From assembly GCA_047495785.1 (NCBI GenBank), contig JBLDXI010000003.1:930001-994000 (forward strand): 64,000 nucleotides of DNA, given 5' to 3'. Shown in pieces: positions 11,113 through 22,034 of this stretch (position 1 is its first letter; each line of letters begins with the position of its first letter). A program made the position numbers and the translations under genes. Under the pieces are notes generated by a model, which was given only the letters and a program-made list of their open reading frames with translations, made no database searches and was not told the DNA's origin. This stretch comes from Lepidodermella squamata (taxonomy: Eukaryota; Gastrotricha).

Positions 11113-11365
11113 ATGATTCTATTATTAGGCCTTTTACTGTTAATTGCTACCAGTTCAGCTAGCAAGGATTCGCGAAAGACTACGAAGGTTCAAGATTTGA
11201 AAAAACGGAGTAAACTCCAACTTCTAATGCCATCGCACATAGGTCACTGCAAAATCTTTTTCCAAATAGCCTCAAGTGACTCGTCGGTCCGTGGAAATCT
11301 CTACTAACAAAGCAGTTTTCTACATTTCAGCCTAAGGGCTGGGTAACAAAATTGTGAATGACAAT
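11113..11365 (+). pseudogene. Decayed copy of the 8.0-kb secreted-family gene
   Basis: The start and signal peptide are preserved (MILLLGLLLLIATSSASKDS), and upstream DNA from about 10740 also aligns with 7690-8045. The helical segment and the first cysteine region are deleted, and the C-terminal part is shifted and interrupted by stops: a stop follows GNLY, and the WAK motif region reads with frameshifts. A secreted fragment could still be made, but the family signature is destroyed. Confidence 0.7.
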
Positions 11366-12275
11366 TCGATTTATTACAAAAATTATAAATAAATCCATAG
11401 CCTTTTACCTTTTACATCATTGTACAAAATGTGATACTACCCTTCTGCCAGGCGCTCAAATAAATCAAATGAAGATAATTTTCCCTTCATGGGCCAACGG
11501 TTGCAAGGAATGTGTAATTAGCAACGGAAAAGAAAGATTGAATCGATTTCTAAACTAAAGCATTCAGCATTCAGTTGACATCACTGATCTTAATAATCGA
11601 CAAAAAATTAGAGCATCTTAGCTAAATATACTCATGTTGTAATATTATGTCAACTGTCAGCTCGTGATAAAACCGTCACGCCAAACCCTGAAATGAAGGG
11701 CGAGCTTGGACAGTTTGCTTGATACCGAATATTCGTAACTCTGAGAATAATTACTAAGAGTATAGGTAATTGTTTTTCTCTCCCTGTTTTGAGAGGAGGA
11801 CAGAGGAGGGCTACGAACTAGGAACGAGACATGTCGGATTTTTTAGTGAAAGCTTGTTCAATGACTATAAAACGAATCCAGTCGCCCGATCCAAATTCGA
11901 CTACAAAGCTTCTTCGTGTTTCTACAGAAGAAGCGTAATCTGACATGTTAAGGGTAGAAAGAGGACATGGAACACAGACGTTACCCTTCGCACCCTTCGC
12001 AGATCTTAGAAGGGAAATTAAAGGGAGTGTGTCTAAGTCAATTAAATTCCTGTACATCGGACTTTAACTAGTTCGAACTACGTTTTAATACATTGGGTGA
12101 ACTACGAAAACTACGAACTAGATATCTGAGACTCCTATTCATTGATTCTCCTGTTTAGTGAATTGCTAACGCCTCATCCGTGTGAGTTATTGTCGAGCAA
12201 AATATAGCCGAAAATGCTAATGAGCTATCACAACTCACGACATCCTTTAAATTACTGGATCCTGGTTACTGTCGG

Positions 12276-12330
12276 TGGTCCGATCCGAGACGCCGTTATC
12301 ACGCACAAAATTAGGGTAGTGAATTGGATT
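12276..12330 (+). promoter_or_regulatory. Conserved upstream block of secreted-family copy 7
   Basis: GGTCCGAT, then TATCACGCACAAAATTAGGG, about 75-130 bases above the start at 12406. It matches the blocks before the 4057 and 17819 genes. Confidence 0.45.
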
Positions 12331-12353
12331 AGTCGATAAATTGTCAACCTAGC

Positions 12354-12360
12354 TATAAAA
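12354..12360 (+). promoter_or_regulatory. TATA box of secreted-family copy 7
   Basis: A clear GCTATAAAA, 46 bases above the start codon. Together with a start site about 25-30 bases downstream this leaves a very short leader. Confidence 0.65.
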
Positions 12361-12405
12361 CCCTTTGTGCTGTGTTCACTTAACGTCATTCTACTAAAAC
12401 TCAAG

Positions 12406-12714
12406 ATGCTGAATACTTCCCATTTTCTCAAGTTATTTTCCTTCACTTTTGCTTTGGCTGGAATGTTAGCTGACGCCAGTGAAGATTCAAGAAAAATTAA
12501 GTGGAAGCTGTTGGGCGACAAGATAAATTTGCTGGCTGAGAAAGACGGCAGGCGTTTAACAAATCTAGTTCAAAACATGGTTAACCGTGAATGGAGGCGG
12601 CGGCTGGCGAAATGCATGGCCGTTTTCAACTCGAAAGCCATCTGCAACAACCAGTCAAGCTTCTATATTTGGGCGAAGATCATGGCGAGGAGAATCATGG
12701 AAGGCAGCGAGTAA
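12406..12714 (+). CDS. Small secreted two-cysteine family protein, copy 7
   Basis: A single exon encoding 102 residues. I place the start at MLNTSHFLKL rather than at an in-frame ATG 39 bases earlier, because it matches the family start, begins the signal peptide and follows the TATA box at the usual distance. The mature region includes LLAEKDGRRLTNLVQ, then RRLAKC, AVFNSKAICNNQSSF, YIWAKIMARRIMEGSE. The stretch from about 12604 to 12680 is identical at the base level to the copy at 17819, while flanks differ, which suggests gene conversion. Function unknown. Confidence 0.8.
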   Translation: MLNTSHFLKLFSFTFALAGMLADASEDSRKIKWKLLGDKINLLAEKDGRRLTNLVQNMVNREWRRRLAKCMAVFNSKAICNNQSSFYIWAKIMARRIMEGSE

Positions 12715-13727
12715 TAAGAGATGAACTATTACGGGTATCTCAAACATTACCTACAAATTTCGATCACCATTTCTTCTCTAAAGTCAATTGAATATGGCTT
12801 ATAAAAAATTTCCGCTTCAAGTTTTGAGACCTATGAATACTCTTTTCAGTGCGTTTTCATCGATTCTGCTAAGGACAAATAAAACAGATTTTCGTTCGTT
12901 TTCGTTCGTATTGTAATTCAATGAGCCAAAGCTTATTTCCTGCAAAAGCATATCCTTGAGTCTTTCGAAAAATAAAACGAAGGTTGAACATTCGAAGTTG
13001 TGAACGAAAGTAGCCAGCGCTTTCATTGATCCAATAGAATTCCATGGGTCACATTCCATATCGTAAGTTAGTAGCTTTACTACGAAGTAGGAAGAAAATG
13101 CGCAACTGCAAGGCTTCAGTTTCAGCCCGATCTATATAGTTTGCGCGTAGATGCCGTTCTTTTATATGATTTTGTTGTTGTTGGTATGTTAGAATCAAGT
13201 TGGCGTTTATACATACCAAAACGCGCGAATCTCTCTCGAATTCCTTATTTCTCCAAAAAAGGAAATAGAATTCTCGTGCTATTTTATTTGAATTGTTTGT
13301 ATGCAAAAAATCGATCAGTTCAAAACTTGGCGCCCGCGGGAAAAATCTACCTCCATTTTGTAGCATAAAATTGAGTTCAAATTTGTGCCCGTTTTGCAGA
13401 ATGAAATGAGACATGTATCTGATAAAATATGTTCAATTTTCTCCAGGTGACAAAAATACCTGAAACTGCAGTCTGAAAATAGAATAATACACGCCGAGAA
13501 CGAAACGTCAATTACCTAAGTTTTATTAGATTTACCTCATTTGGAAAAGTGCGTTGTCCCGTGATTAATGATTCATCAGGCTAACCTCTTTCTCATACTG
13601 CGGTAGAGGTAAAGCGATAGGATAGACATTTTCGTGGAAATATACCTAATTGTAAGTCCGTTGCGGTTTGTATTACTCATTAGGGATTTTCGACCAGTTC
13701 CACCTAAATCCTAAATGAGAAGGGGGT
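12715..13727. other. Intergenic, no gene seen
   Basis: Open frames on both strands overlap around 13049-13414 without recognisable motifs. The piece near 13493-13590 (GAACGAAACGTCAATTA, then GTCCCGTGATTAATGATT) recurs near 20143-20225 and 5247-5320, so it belongs to the duplicated array flank. Confidence 0.5.
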
Positions 13728-14470
13728 TTGGCCGTCAGCATTCAAAAAAGTCCATATCTGCCCAATATACACAAGAAAAAATCAAAATCAGATAAGGCCA
13801 ATTATCGCCCGGTTGGGATGGGGGAGATAATCGGCAAGGTCTTCGAACGAATTGTAGCAGCCGCTCTGCTGAAAAAAGGGAAAAGCGAACAGAGTCATCC
13901 CTCCCGACCAAGCAGCTTTCATGGCCGGTTGCAGCACTACTGTCGATCACTGCTGCGAATTGCGTATCGCTAGTGCAGCACTAGAGATCCATCCTGGTCT
14001 CCGAGGGCGGCCGGGACAAAATTAAAAAAATTAGCTGCACTGCTGCGAATTAGCTGCACTGCAGTGATCGACATGTTATCGACATTTAACAACCAATGAA
14101 TCTTCATGCCTACGCCCACGCGGCACCCTCAATCCTAGATCGGCTGGACCCAGTCCAAGATCGCTGTTGTAAAATTACCGGGGTCCAACTCCCAGCCCTC
14201 AAATTCGATCGAGGTATGAGATCTACGAACCGCCGCTGACAACATCAAGAAGATCGGCAACTCGTCACCAGTTTCAACTTCGAATCCACTCGAGATTCGG
14301 CGGCGAACACTCAAAAGCCCCAATCGAGCCATACGCTCGCCTTCTACAGCTCATTGAAGACTGGAATAAACTCCCTCGTAACGCATTCCGGCAGCGTATA
14401 AACATTAATCTATTCAAGCGTGAAATTAACACTCTACGCCTGCCACAAGATCGCTTAAATCAAGGCTGAA
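13728..14470 (+). mobile_element. LINE (non-LTR retrotransposon) relic
   Basis: The frame from about 13758 reads KKSKSDKANYRPVGM, then GKVFERIVAA, the hallmark start of a non-LTR reverse transcriptase fingers region. After a gap, 14115-14160 reads SILDRLDPVQDRCCKITG and, in a shifted frame, 14338-14469 reads DWNKLPRNAF followed by LFKREINTLRL, which match the usual C-terminal end of jockey/CR1-type polymerases. The catalytic palm is deleted and frames are broken, so the relic is dead. No poly-A tail or target duplication was seen. Confidence 0.75.
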
Positions 14471-15026
14471 CATTGTTTTGTAAAAACTGCAGCCAGAAGC
14501 TGAATCGCTGATCCTATTGATGTGCAACTTGAGACGGTTGAAGAAGTTACATTCATCATGAGCTTGAAAACTCCCACGTCGAAGCACGTCGAAATCCGGG
14601 CCTGTCTGCAAGGAAGAGAGCTATAAAATATCCATAATATTCTGGATAGTCCATATAGAAGTTCTCAGCTAACGAACGCCATCGCGGATTGTAATAACCA
14701 TAATAATTGGAAAGCTCGCTGTCTGCTTCTTTCTCAGCTTCCTGTGTCGTCATTTCCCAAAGAAATCAGATAAAGGGGTGCAATTACCATTTTATTGTAA
14801 TAAAAATGAATAGATTCGGAGGCGATGTTAGGAGCGACTAATATGCTTGCTCAATGGCAAAGAATTGCTGTGCAAAATCACAATTATCAGACATTTTTGC
14901 CGCACCTAAATACCGAATCATAACGCAAAATCCTCAATTTTTTCAAACGCTGAAAAGCCCTGCCTTTCAGCGCCTGCCTCTTTTCAAACTCTCCTCCTAT
15001 TTTTTGTATTCACGGTTGATGTTCCA
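14471..15026. other. Intergenic, one doubtful minus-strand frame
   Basis: A minus-strand frame at 14556-14753 (65 residues) is acidic and tyrosine-rich (NYYGYYN, then YPEYYGYF). It lacks a signal peptide or partner exon. I treat it as unproven. Confidence 0.35.
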
Positions 15027-15335
15027 TTATTCGCCGCCTTCCATGATTTGCCTCGCCATCATCTTCGCCCAAATATAGAAGCTAGACTGGTTGTTGCAGA
15101 TGGCTTTCGAGTTGAAGACAGCCATGCATTTCGCCAGTCGCCGCCTCTTTTCGCTTTCGACCATAAGGTGAATTAGAGTAGTTAAACGCTGGCCGTCCTT
15201 TTTAGAAAACGCAATCAACTTTTCGCTCAGCAGTATCTTCTTCATCTTTTTGGGCTCTTCACTGCCAACTGCTAAGATTCCTATCACAGCAAAAGAGAAG
15301 GAGAACAGCTTAAGCAAATAGAAAGTGTTTAACAT
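15027..15335 (-). CDS. Small secreted two-cysteine family protein, copy 8
   Basis: A single exon encoding 102 residues. The signal peptide is MLNTFYLLKLFSFSFAVIGI. The middle is more lysine-rich than its neighbours (EEPKKMKKILLSEKLIAF), and the signature is RRLAKC, AVFNSKAICNNQSSF, YIWAKMMARQIMEGGE. Its last third matches the plus-strand copies at 12.4 and 17.8 kb better than its own minus-strand neighbours, again suggesting exchange of the C-terminal segment. Function unknown. Confidence 0.8.
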   Translation of the reverse strand: MLNTFYLLKLFSFSFAVIGILAVGSEEPKKMKKILLSEKLIAFSKKDGQRLTTLIHLMVESEKRRRLAKCMAVFNSKAICNNQSSFYIWAKMMARQIMEGGE

Positions 15336-16721
15336 CTCGCGTTTGAGATAAGCGATCCAGAATGAAAGCTGTGTTTTTGAGTTTTACTGGAACACGATTG
15401 TAAAATCCCTCACTTAACCAACCAATTATCACTTGCCGACTCATGCGCGTGGTCACGGACTTGCAACTATACACCATAGCGGCAAAACAATAGTACGTGA
15501 CCGTTTGAGGATAAGTGACAAGGTTCTGAGTACCCGGTTCGAGATTTTTTAACGCTTTGAAATTTGAAATTTGATGTCAATTGTCTGGTTTCCGTCAACG
15601 TCTAATTATGAGCCAGACAACGAAATGTCCACACACCATGTAAATCACCATCAAATTCCGCGAGTTGAATGAAGGGCGTATCCAACCACTTTGTAAGCCA
15701 TCATTTGAATCATTTTTATTTGATTTATGTAACGAGTAATCAAAACTTGTGTTTTCCATTTTTGTGACATTTTGCAACTCAAGCACAATATTGCATGGAA
15801 AATTCGTCTCGCTGTTAGTAAATTCTATAACCACCTCGCGGCTTTCTATTCACAAACAACCATAAATTGTTGCGGGAAGTGGAACTTAGTCGTGAAATCT
15901 AGGTTTTGCCCCATGTTCTGAATGAAAGTTTCCAGTGATTTGATTGGCTCGATGATAATTTAATAGGGCATAGCGTAAACCCTTCACCGTCATCGTTTTG
16001 TATTGATTCGCGAGTACGAATTTTCTGGCGGCCGAGTTTGATCCAAGGGCTTTCCGATCCTACTTTCTACTTCGCAGTCGGTGTCTCGAGAAGGCAAAAA
16101 TAGATCGCTCCAATTTTTATTCAAATTCCATCGTCAAAATCGATGATATTCCTGGAAAATAAAGATGGCCATCTAAATTATCAGCGCTCGTACAATTTTG
16201 GAATGCGAGCACCCGTTAAGATTCCGCTAAATCCCATAAAACTTTGAGCCGACATTTTGCGTTCAGAAATGACCAAGGCGCAGTTGACTAGGGCTGAAAT
16301 AGGTTAAACTTAAATGAGTCATTACTATTCGGTTAGTATCACTTTAGGAAAGCTTGGTACTCTGCCCATGATTCAGACATGTTGTTTGCGCAGTTAACAG
16401 GAACGCGCCCATGGAGCGTAGGCAATAACTGCCTGGTAATGCATGGGATTGATCATTTATCCAATCACTGATGAATTTCCGGGGAAAGTTGGTCATTACT
16501 AATGACTTGAACATCCTTCTTTAGTGTCACTGCTAAATCCATGTCCACAGGCCGATGTCTAAACCGGCTGCTAATTACGCCGTCCCCTCGTTATAGTTGA
16601 AAATCCCTACAGAATCCCGTGTATCAGCTTTAAATAGTCATGGCTATTTATAAGATAGAATTCAATCGTTTTATTTAAACGATAGAAAAAGTTTAACGAC
16701 ATTCGAGGACTCAAAAACAAC
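15336..16721. other. Intergenic, no gene seen
   Basis: I could not support any exon. A short TTTATAAG near 16648 may act as the TATA element of the gene at 16722. The rest is unique-looking, AT-rich DNA. Confidence 0.5.
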
Positions 16722-17030
16722 ATGCCGAACGCTTCCTATTTTCTGACTTTATTTTCTGCAACATTTGCTCTGATCGGAATCTTATCAGTTGCAAGCGAAG
16801 AATCAACACGGATGCAATGGAAGCTGTTGGGCGAAAAGTTGAATGAGCTGGCTAAGCAGGACAGCAGGCGTGTAACCGCTCTAGTAAAAAATATGGTCGA
16901 CAGCGAAAGGAGGCGGCGGCTAGCGAAATGCATGGCTGTCTTCAGCTCCACTGCCATCTGCAACTACCAGTCAAGCTTCTATATTTGGGCAAAGATGATG
17001 GCTAGACAAATCATGGAAGGCAGCGAGTAA
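16722..17030 (+). CDS. Small secreted two-cysteine family protein, copy 9
   Basis: A single exon encoding 102 residues: signal peptide MPNASYFLTLFSATFALIGI, helical LNELAKQDSRRVTALVKN, then RRLAKC, AVFSSTAICNYQSSF, YIWAKMMARQIMEGSE. A possible AATAAA lies near 17095. It is the only plus-strand copy with the MxNASY start and the NY variant, both otherwise found in minus-strand copies, so it may derive from an inverted duplication. Function unknown. Confidence 0.8.
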   Translation: MPNASYFLTLFSATFALIGILSVASEESTRMQWKLLGEKLNELAKQDSRRVTALVKNMVDSERRRRLAKCMAVFSSTAICNYQSSFYIWAKMMARQIMEGSE

Positions 17031-17231
17031 TAGATCAACTAGGAGGCTCAAACATTCCTCCATTTTGTTTTCCATCATTTTCACGTTTGGCATAAATAAA
17101 CAATGAATGAATGAAATGCCTCGCTGATGTTTTTGAAGTGCTGAAATCGACATCGCTCTAGCTCTGAATTTTGCCCAAAGTGTTCAAGCCTGGCTCGCGA
17201 AAACTGCCAATCGAATACTCCCAAATGTTTA

Positions 17232-17360
17232 CTTCCACGTTTATCAACGAAGTTTCGCGAAGTTCGCTCTATTAGAGAGCTGATGAATCATCTGAAAGGG
17301 AGAGAAACGATACGAAGAATCGCCATTCGCATTGTCAGGTCCAGGTCCGTAAAAATCATC
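17232..17360 (+). pseudogene. Relic of an 8.0-kb-type second exon
   Basis: The stretch GAGCTGATGAATCATCTGAA and what follows align with the second exon of the gene at 8046 (GAACTGATCAGTCATCTGAA there). The cysteine codons are lost and no signal-peptide exon is present. Confidence 0.5.
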
Positions 17361-17688
17361 CATCCGTGATATGAAAAGAACTATCAATATACTCGACAAG
17401 TTGAAATTTGCGTGGAAATGAGAAGTCTTTTATTCGCATACCTCGTAGAGGAGTCTGAGTCAATTATCTCTATCCAGAACACCAGAAATCTCGCGGCAGA
17501 TTAGTTGGGACTACGTTTGAAAGCTTTGGGTTAAGACGAACTAGTGATTTGTGACGGATCTATCATTACTACTACTTCATTGCTAATACATCAATTTGGT
17601 GCTATCGTTTCACTCGAAACCCAAATCTGATAATACTATCACATACTCTTTTTAATTGGTAATTAGTCACTCCCGGTAATTGTTGAGG

Positions 17689-17746
17689 AGTCCGATACAT
17701 GATGTCGTTGATCGCGCACGAAATAGGGCAGGGCATTTGGATTTTT
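17689..17746 (+). promoter_or_regulatory. Conserved upstream block of secreted-family copy 10
   Basis: AGTCCGATAC, then GATCGCGCACGAAATAGGGC, in the same position relative to the start codon as the blocks before the 4057 and 12406 genes; this is the most diverged of the three. Confidence 0.4.
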
Positions 17747-17818
17747 TAATTAATTGTCATTCGCGTGTTAAAACCTCGGCAAAAGTGATACATAGCTTCA
17801 TTCTGCTCAAAACACAAT

Positions 17819-18130
17819 ATGCGAAATACTTTCTATTTCATCAGATTAATTTCCTTCACTTGGGCTTTGGTTGGATTCTTAGCGGTCGCCGGTGAGGAAT
17901 CGCGAAAGATGAAGTGGAAGCTGTTGAGCAACAAACTAAATGAGCTAGCCAAGAAAGACAGCCCACGTATAACTGCTCTGGTTCACCATTTTGTCGACCA
18001 GGAAAAGAGGCGAAGGCTGGCGAAATGCATGGCCGTTTTCAACTCGAAAGCCATCTGCAACAACCAGTCAAGCTTCTATATTTGGGCGAAGATGATGGCT
18101 AGGCAAATCATGGAAGGCAGCGAGCAATAG
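17819..18130 (+). CDS. Small secreted two-cysteine family protein, copy 10
   Basis: A single exon encoding 103 residues: signal peptide MRNTFYFIRLISFTWALVGF, a charged middle LNELAKKDSPRITALVHH, and the signature RRLAKC, AVFNSKAICNNQSSF, YIWAKMMARQIMEGSEQ. AATAAA occurs about 60 bases after the stop. Bases 18017-18093 are identical to the same part of the 12406 gene. Function unknown; secretion inferred. Confidence 0.8.
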   Translation: MRNTFYFIRLISFTWALVGFLAVAGEESRKMKWKLLSNKLNELAKKDSPRITALVHHFVDQEKRRRLAKCMAVFNSKAICNNQSSFYIWAKMMARQIMEGSEQ

Positions 18131-18977
18131 ATCACCTGGGAATCATAAACGTTAAGATTATAAGTCTCGTTTTCAGCACCATTGATCTTCGAAATAAACG
18201 TCCGATCTTTGAAATTGACGAATTCTTGTTCGCGGAGATTTTAGAAGATCTATATGCAGTAATCCGACTAGGTCCAGCTCTGAGGGGGGTAAATCGAGCC
18301 ATTTGCAGGCCAGAATTTGCAAGTCAACAGGAGGGACCCTTGCGTTTTTCAGAAATTTTCGAGCGCCAGGGGGGTTTGTTTAGTCGGAGCACTGTCAATA
18401 TGGGCAGTTGAAGAAATGTCGGGTCACCTCCATATTCAACTTGAAATTCATTCAAAATCGTCACCAAACTAAATACTATCAAAATGTCATTATACGCCTC
18501 AGTTTTCAGCTGACTTCTGATCGTTTTATTATTGTAAATGTTCCACGGTTTCCAAACCTTCACAATAATTCATAGCTCATATCATCATCTCTTTGGCATG
18601 GTTTCATCTCGTAATAGTGGGTTACTCCGACGGAAATACAGCAATTCAAAGTGTCAGTTACTTCACGATTGCTGGTCCAATTTTTGGTACACATTCTACG
18701 CTAATGGATTTCCGGACAATCAATGGTTTTATAGTAGAAGATTACATGTAGGTGTCAATATAATACTAACGGCGCGAAGAACCGGATTTTCAAAATATTT
18801 AATTTGCTCATGGTTTTTCCCGCGCATCCACTCTACAGACATCCGACGGTCATGAGTCAAACATTTTGAATGCATAGCTAAGAGGCTGAGTGGTTGAATA
18901 GCCCTTCCTGTTCCTTCGCTTTAGTTTCTGGTTTCAATAACGCAAGCGGAAATGAGGGGATTCGAGGGTTTTTACGA
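18131..18977. other. Intergenic, no gene seen
   Basis: Overlapping short frames on both strands, none with a domain or splice partner that I can support. Confidence 0.5.
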
Positions 18978-18984
18978 TATAAAA
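18978..18984 (+). promoter_or_regulatory. TATA box of the 19.0-kb gene
   Basis: GATATAAAAACC, 52-58 bases above the start codon at 19036. Confidence 0.6.
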
Positions 18985-19035
18985 ACCAGATACAAACTTT
19001 GATTTCAAAGAGCAAACATTTGCAGGTTTTGAAGA

Positions 19036-19405
19036 ATGCCTTTTAATCTTGAACGTCTCACAATCCTAATATTAATGGTATCCTCAACGATATCACTGCA
19101 AATTGAACGTACTGATAAATCAAATTCGAAGACGCTCTGTAAGTTGACAATTTTTAGCTTATATATCGGTATTTCATGCATATTTGTTTTCAGCTAAATT
19201 ACTGTTGTCTAGCATTGTTTCACGGCGTGACAATCCCGCAAAGATGGATGAATTGGCGCAGTTTCTATCGAAAGCAATTAGACAGCGGCGATTGACTGAA
19301 TGCATCCGACTCCTTGGTTCACGTGCAGTTTGTGAGAATCAGGTCGGCTTCTACCTATGGGCGCAATATCTCGCCCGCAAGATAATGACTGGAAGCAGGC
19401 ATTGA
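19036..19405 (+). CDS. Divergent two-exon secreted two-cysteine family protein
   Basis: Exons 19036-19138 and 19194-19405 are joined across a 55-base GTAAGT...TTTCAG intron in phase 1, giving 104 residues. Exon 1 is a signal peptide (MPFNLERLTILILMVSSTIS). Exon 2 has the helical segment and a diverged signature: RRLTEC, LLGSRAVC, ENQVGFYLWAQYLARKIM. The cysteine spacing and the FYxWA core are kept, which places it in the family despite low identity. Like the 8.0-kb gene it has an intron ahead of the helical segment, perhaps the ancestral state. AATAAA occurs about 30 bases after the stop. Function unknown. Confidence 0.75.
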
Positions 19406-20995
19406 ACTGAAATTACTAGCCTTTTAATAGAAGAAATAAAAAAACATTAGGGTTTTGACAAATCAGACTGCCAGATTCGAGTCGATTTTTTGGCCTGATT
19501 GTTGAAAAAGTCGCTGCCATGAAAACCATTCACGCAGAAAATCCCTTAATTAATGAAATCAAATAATTAGAATTAATCAATCAATCAATTATTGCTAAAT
19601 AAAAGAAAAACAATTTATTTTCTCCAAGCGTTACCATCTGTAACTTTGTTTCAATAACAAGCGATGGACATTCTATTTAACGTGCCAATTTTCCCAACTC
19701 GAGTCATATGCGTAGGCATGGCATTTGAAATCGGACACAACTAATTGCTTGACAGGCTAGTGCTAGACAGAGTTGATAGATAAAGTGGTGATGTTACTAG
19801 ACACGAAATTGCGATATTTTATGCGTTAGTAATTCACACAGATCACCCGCTGGCGTTGAATTTAACCTATTCTCTGTTAAATTCCCGCTTTCGATAGTAC
19901 TGCTGATCACCATCATGCGTGAAATCTCTGACAAAGCAAAATTATGACTAGAAATCGGCATTAAATATAATTGATCTCTCCATGAAAAAAGATGTAAACC
20001 TGAATTCAGATTTCGATAAATTATACCAATTTTTGGTGGCTGGATGAAATAAGACATTGGCCTAGTTTAATCAAAATTTCCTCCCAGGAATCCATCCATG
20101 CGAACAGCATAAACGGAATTAATGCTAATTTCAAAACGCGCCGAGAACAAAGTGTCAATTAATTCGAATAAAATATAATTGATCCCTGTCGTTTGGAACA
20201 AGATCCGTGTCCCGTGATTCATTAGTTGCCAACAGGGAGCATGAACGTTTTCGCCGAATTTAAGCGTCACCATTGTAAATTCTTGACATAAGATTTCGTT
20301 ATATTCGTATCACCCAGTTCTAGTTGATCGACGTTAATGCGGGCAGCCGCGCAGACAATGACAGCACGGACAGCCGATGTACTCTATTCTTGATTCGTTT
20401 AAACACGCGCAGAATACGAGCATCTAACAATGACACAAAAGGGATCAAGTATAGTAACCAAACACCAAACCGCCGTGAGTTTAGAATTTCGGCATTTCGG
20501 CTTCTTAAAGTCTACGAAATATCTTCGAAAGATGATATTGAAACTAGCTTCAATTTACCTAAGATTGCGTACTTTGACCTATGATCGATTGAACTTATAC
20601 TGGCATTAGAATAACGTCATACAATTAGAGTCAGCCGCGGTCTGTTTCGCACGGACGATCTATTGACATCATAGCACCTAAAGATGATTGCCCAGTTAAA
20701 CTCAAACTCAAAGTCAAACGAGTCAATTACGCAGATTCTGACACTCGCACCTGGCTAGTGACGGCAAACAATAACTGGAAGATCTATTTTTGGAATTTCC
20801 GTGCTATCTGACGCATCAATGGTCCCTTTTGATAGCAGAAATAAAAGTCAAAGTGACAACTCGGATGTTCTCTAATTGTCTTTAACTTCATCGAACGCAT
20901 CAGCAAATTATGCGGCAGATGACAGAAAATTTCACGGGAGATCTTGAGCCTCAATCCCGAATCTTTTGAATGTTTCTATTCTACTCAGAAACAAA
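19406..20995. other. Intergenic, no gene seen
   Basis: AT-rich DNA. The stretch near 20143-20225 is a diverged copy of flank blocks at 5.25 and 13.5 kb. No supported exon. Confidence 0.5.
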
Positions 20996-21304
20996 ATGCG
21001 AATTACCAAAAATATGTTTGCGGGTTGTTTGCTAATCTTTTTTACGATTGCCTTGCATGCAGTCGTGGGCAAGGAGGCTAAAACGTGGCGATGGAATTTA
21101 GTGGCCGGAGAACTGAACGAAGCAGCTCGACGAACTGGCGACAAGCGCGTCATCTCGCTGATGAAGCATGTGGTCAACTCTGAGACAAAGCGGCGACTGA
21201 CGAAATGTCTCAAAGTTTTCAGATCTGCTGCCATCTGCAACAATCGAGCTACATTTTTCCTTTGGGCCAGATGGTTGGCGGAATCCATCAAGGAAGGAAT
21301 TTGA
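20996..21304 (+). CDS. Divergent secreted two-cysteine family protein, last of the array
   Basis: A single exon encoding 102 residues. I chose the start at MRITKNMFAG, which opens the signal peptide, over an in-frame ATG 30 bases earlier. The mature part has a tryptophan pair (WRWNLVAGELNEAARR) and the signature RRLTKC, VFRSAAIC, NNRATFFLWARWLAESI. It is clearly homologous yet more diverged than the array core, and it has no IMEG tail. Function unknown. Confidence 0.75.
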   Translation: MRITKNMFAGCLLIFFTIALHAVVGKEAKTWRWNLVAGELNEAARRTGDKRVISLMKHVVNSETKRRLTKCLKVFRSAAICNNRATFFLWARWLAESIKEGI

Positions 21305-22034
21305 CTCATGCATCTGATCAATCAGGAAACCTATAAATACACAAGCTTAATGATTTTCCTTGCATGCTTCAAGAAAGATGAACTTTTTCAACTGAACGTG
21401 GCCAATCTTCAACCATGAAGGCTTTATTCGATTCTTCAATATCAGCTTGAACGACATTTGTAATAAGCACGGTTATAGATTAACCTATGTTGCTGATAAT
21501 GAAAGCTGATAATATGACAATGGCCGGAAATGAAGTGTCACAAAGTTGATACTAAGGCTGTTGTGACTTCGGCAGACTATTTCCAAAATTTCACCATACA
21601 ATATCCAGCAAAGGTCGCTCTAAGCGATTCTCCGCACTTGAATTAGCTTCACTCATCTACGACTCGTTCCGATTTTCACACCACGTGCTGCAAATCTCAC
21701 AGTCGTAGAATATTTATGATAGTACAATGTCTGGCAAATATTATTTAAGACTTTTGCATAAAGGTACCAAAAGACAAAAGATCGACTATGGTTCGAGAAA
21801 CAGAATGAGCTTACAACGCGGTCTTAATTCTACAACAGTTTCGAGTTTCCAAGTTCTTATTGTACCTGATTGCTTTCCCTTTTGGAACAAATCCATCGTT
21901 TATTTTCGAAAGGGTATGATCTGTCTAGTCTGTATTAGAATAGCAGCTTTTGGACTAGGATCGGGGCTCAGGTTTAGCACTTGAAAAATATAAACAAAAA
22001 CGAAGTTTTTCATACAATCAAATTGATTGAAAAT
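21305..22034. other. Intergenic, no gene seen
   Basis: No supported exon. This gap separates the secreted-protein array from the lectin gene. Confidence 0.5.
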
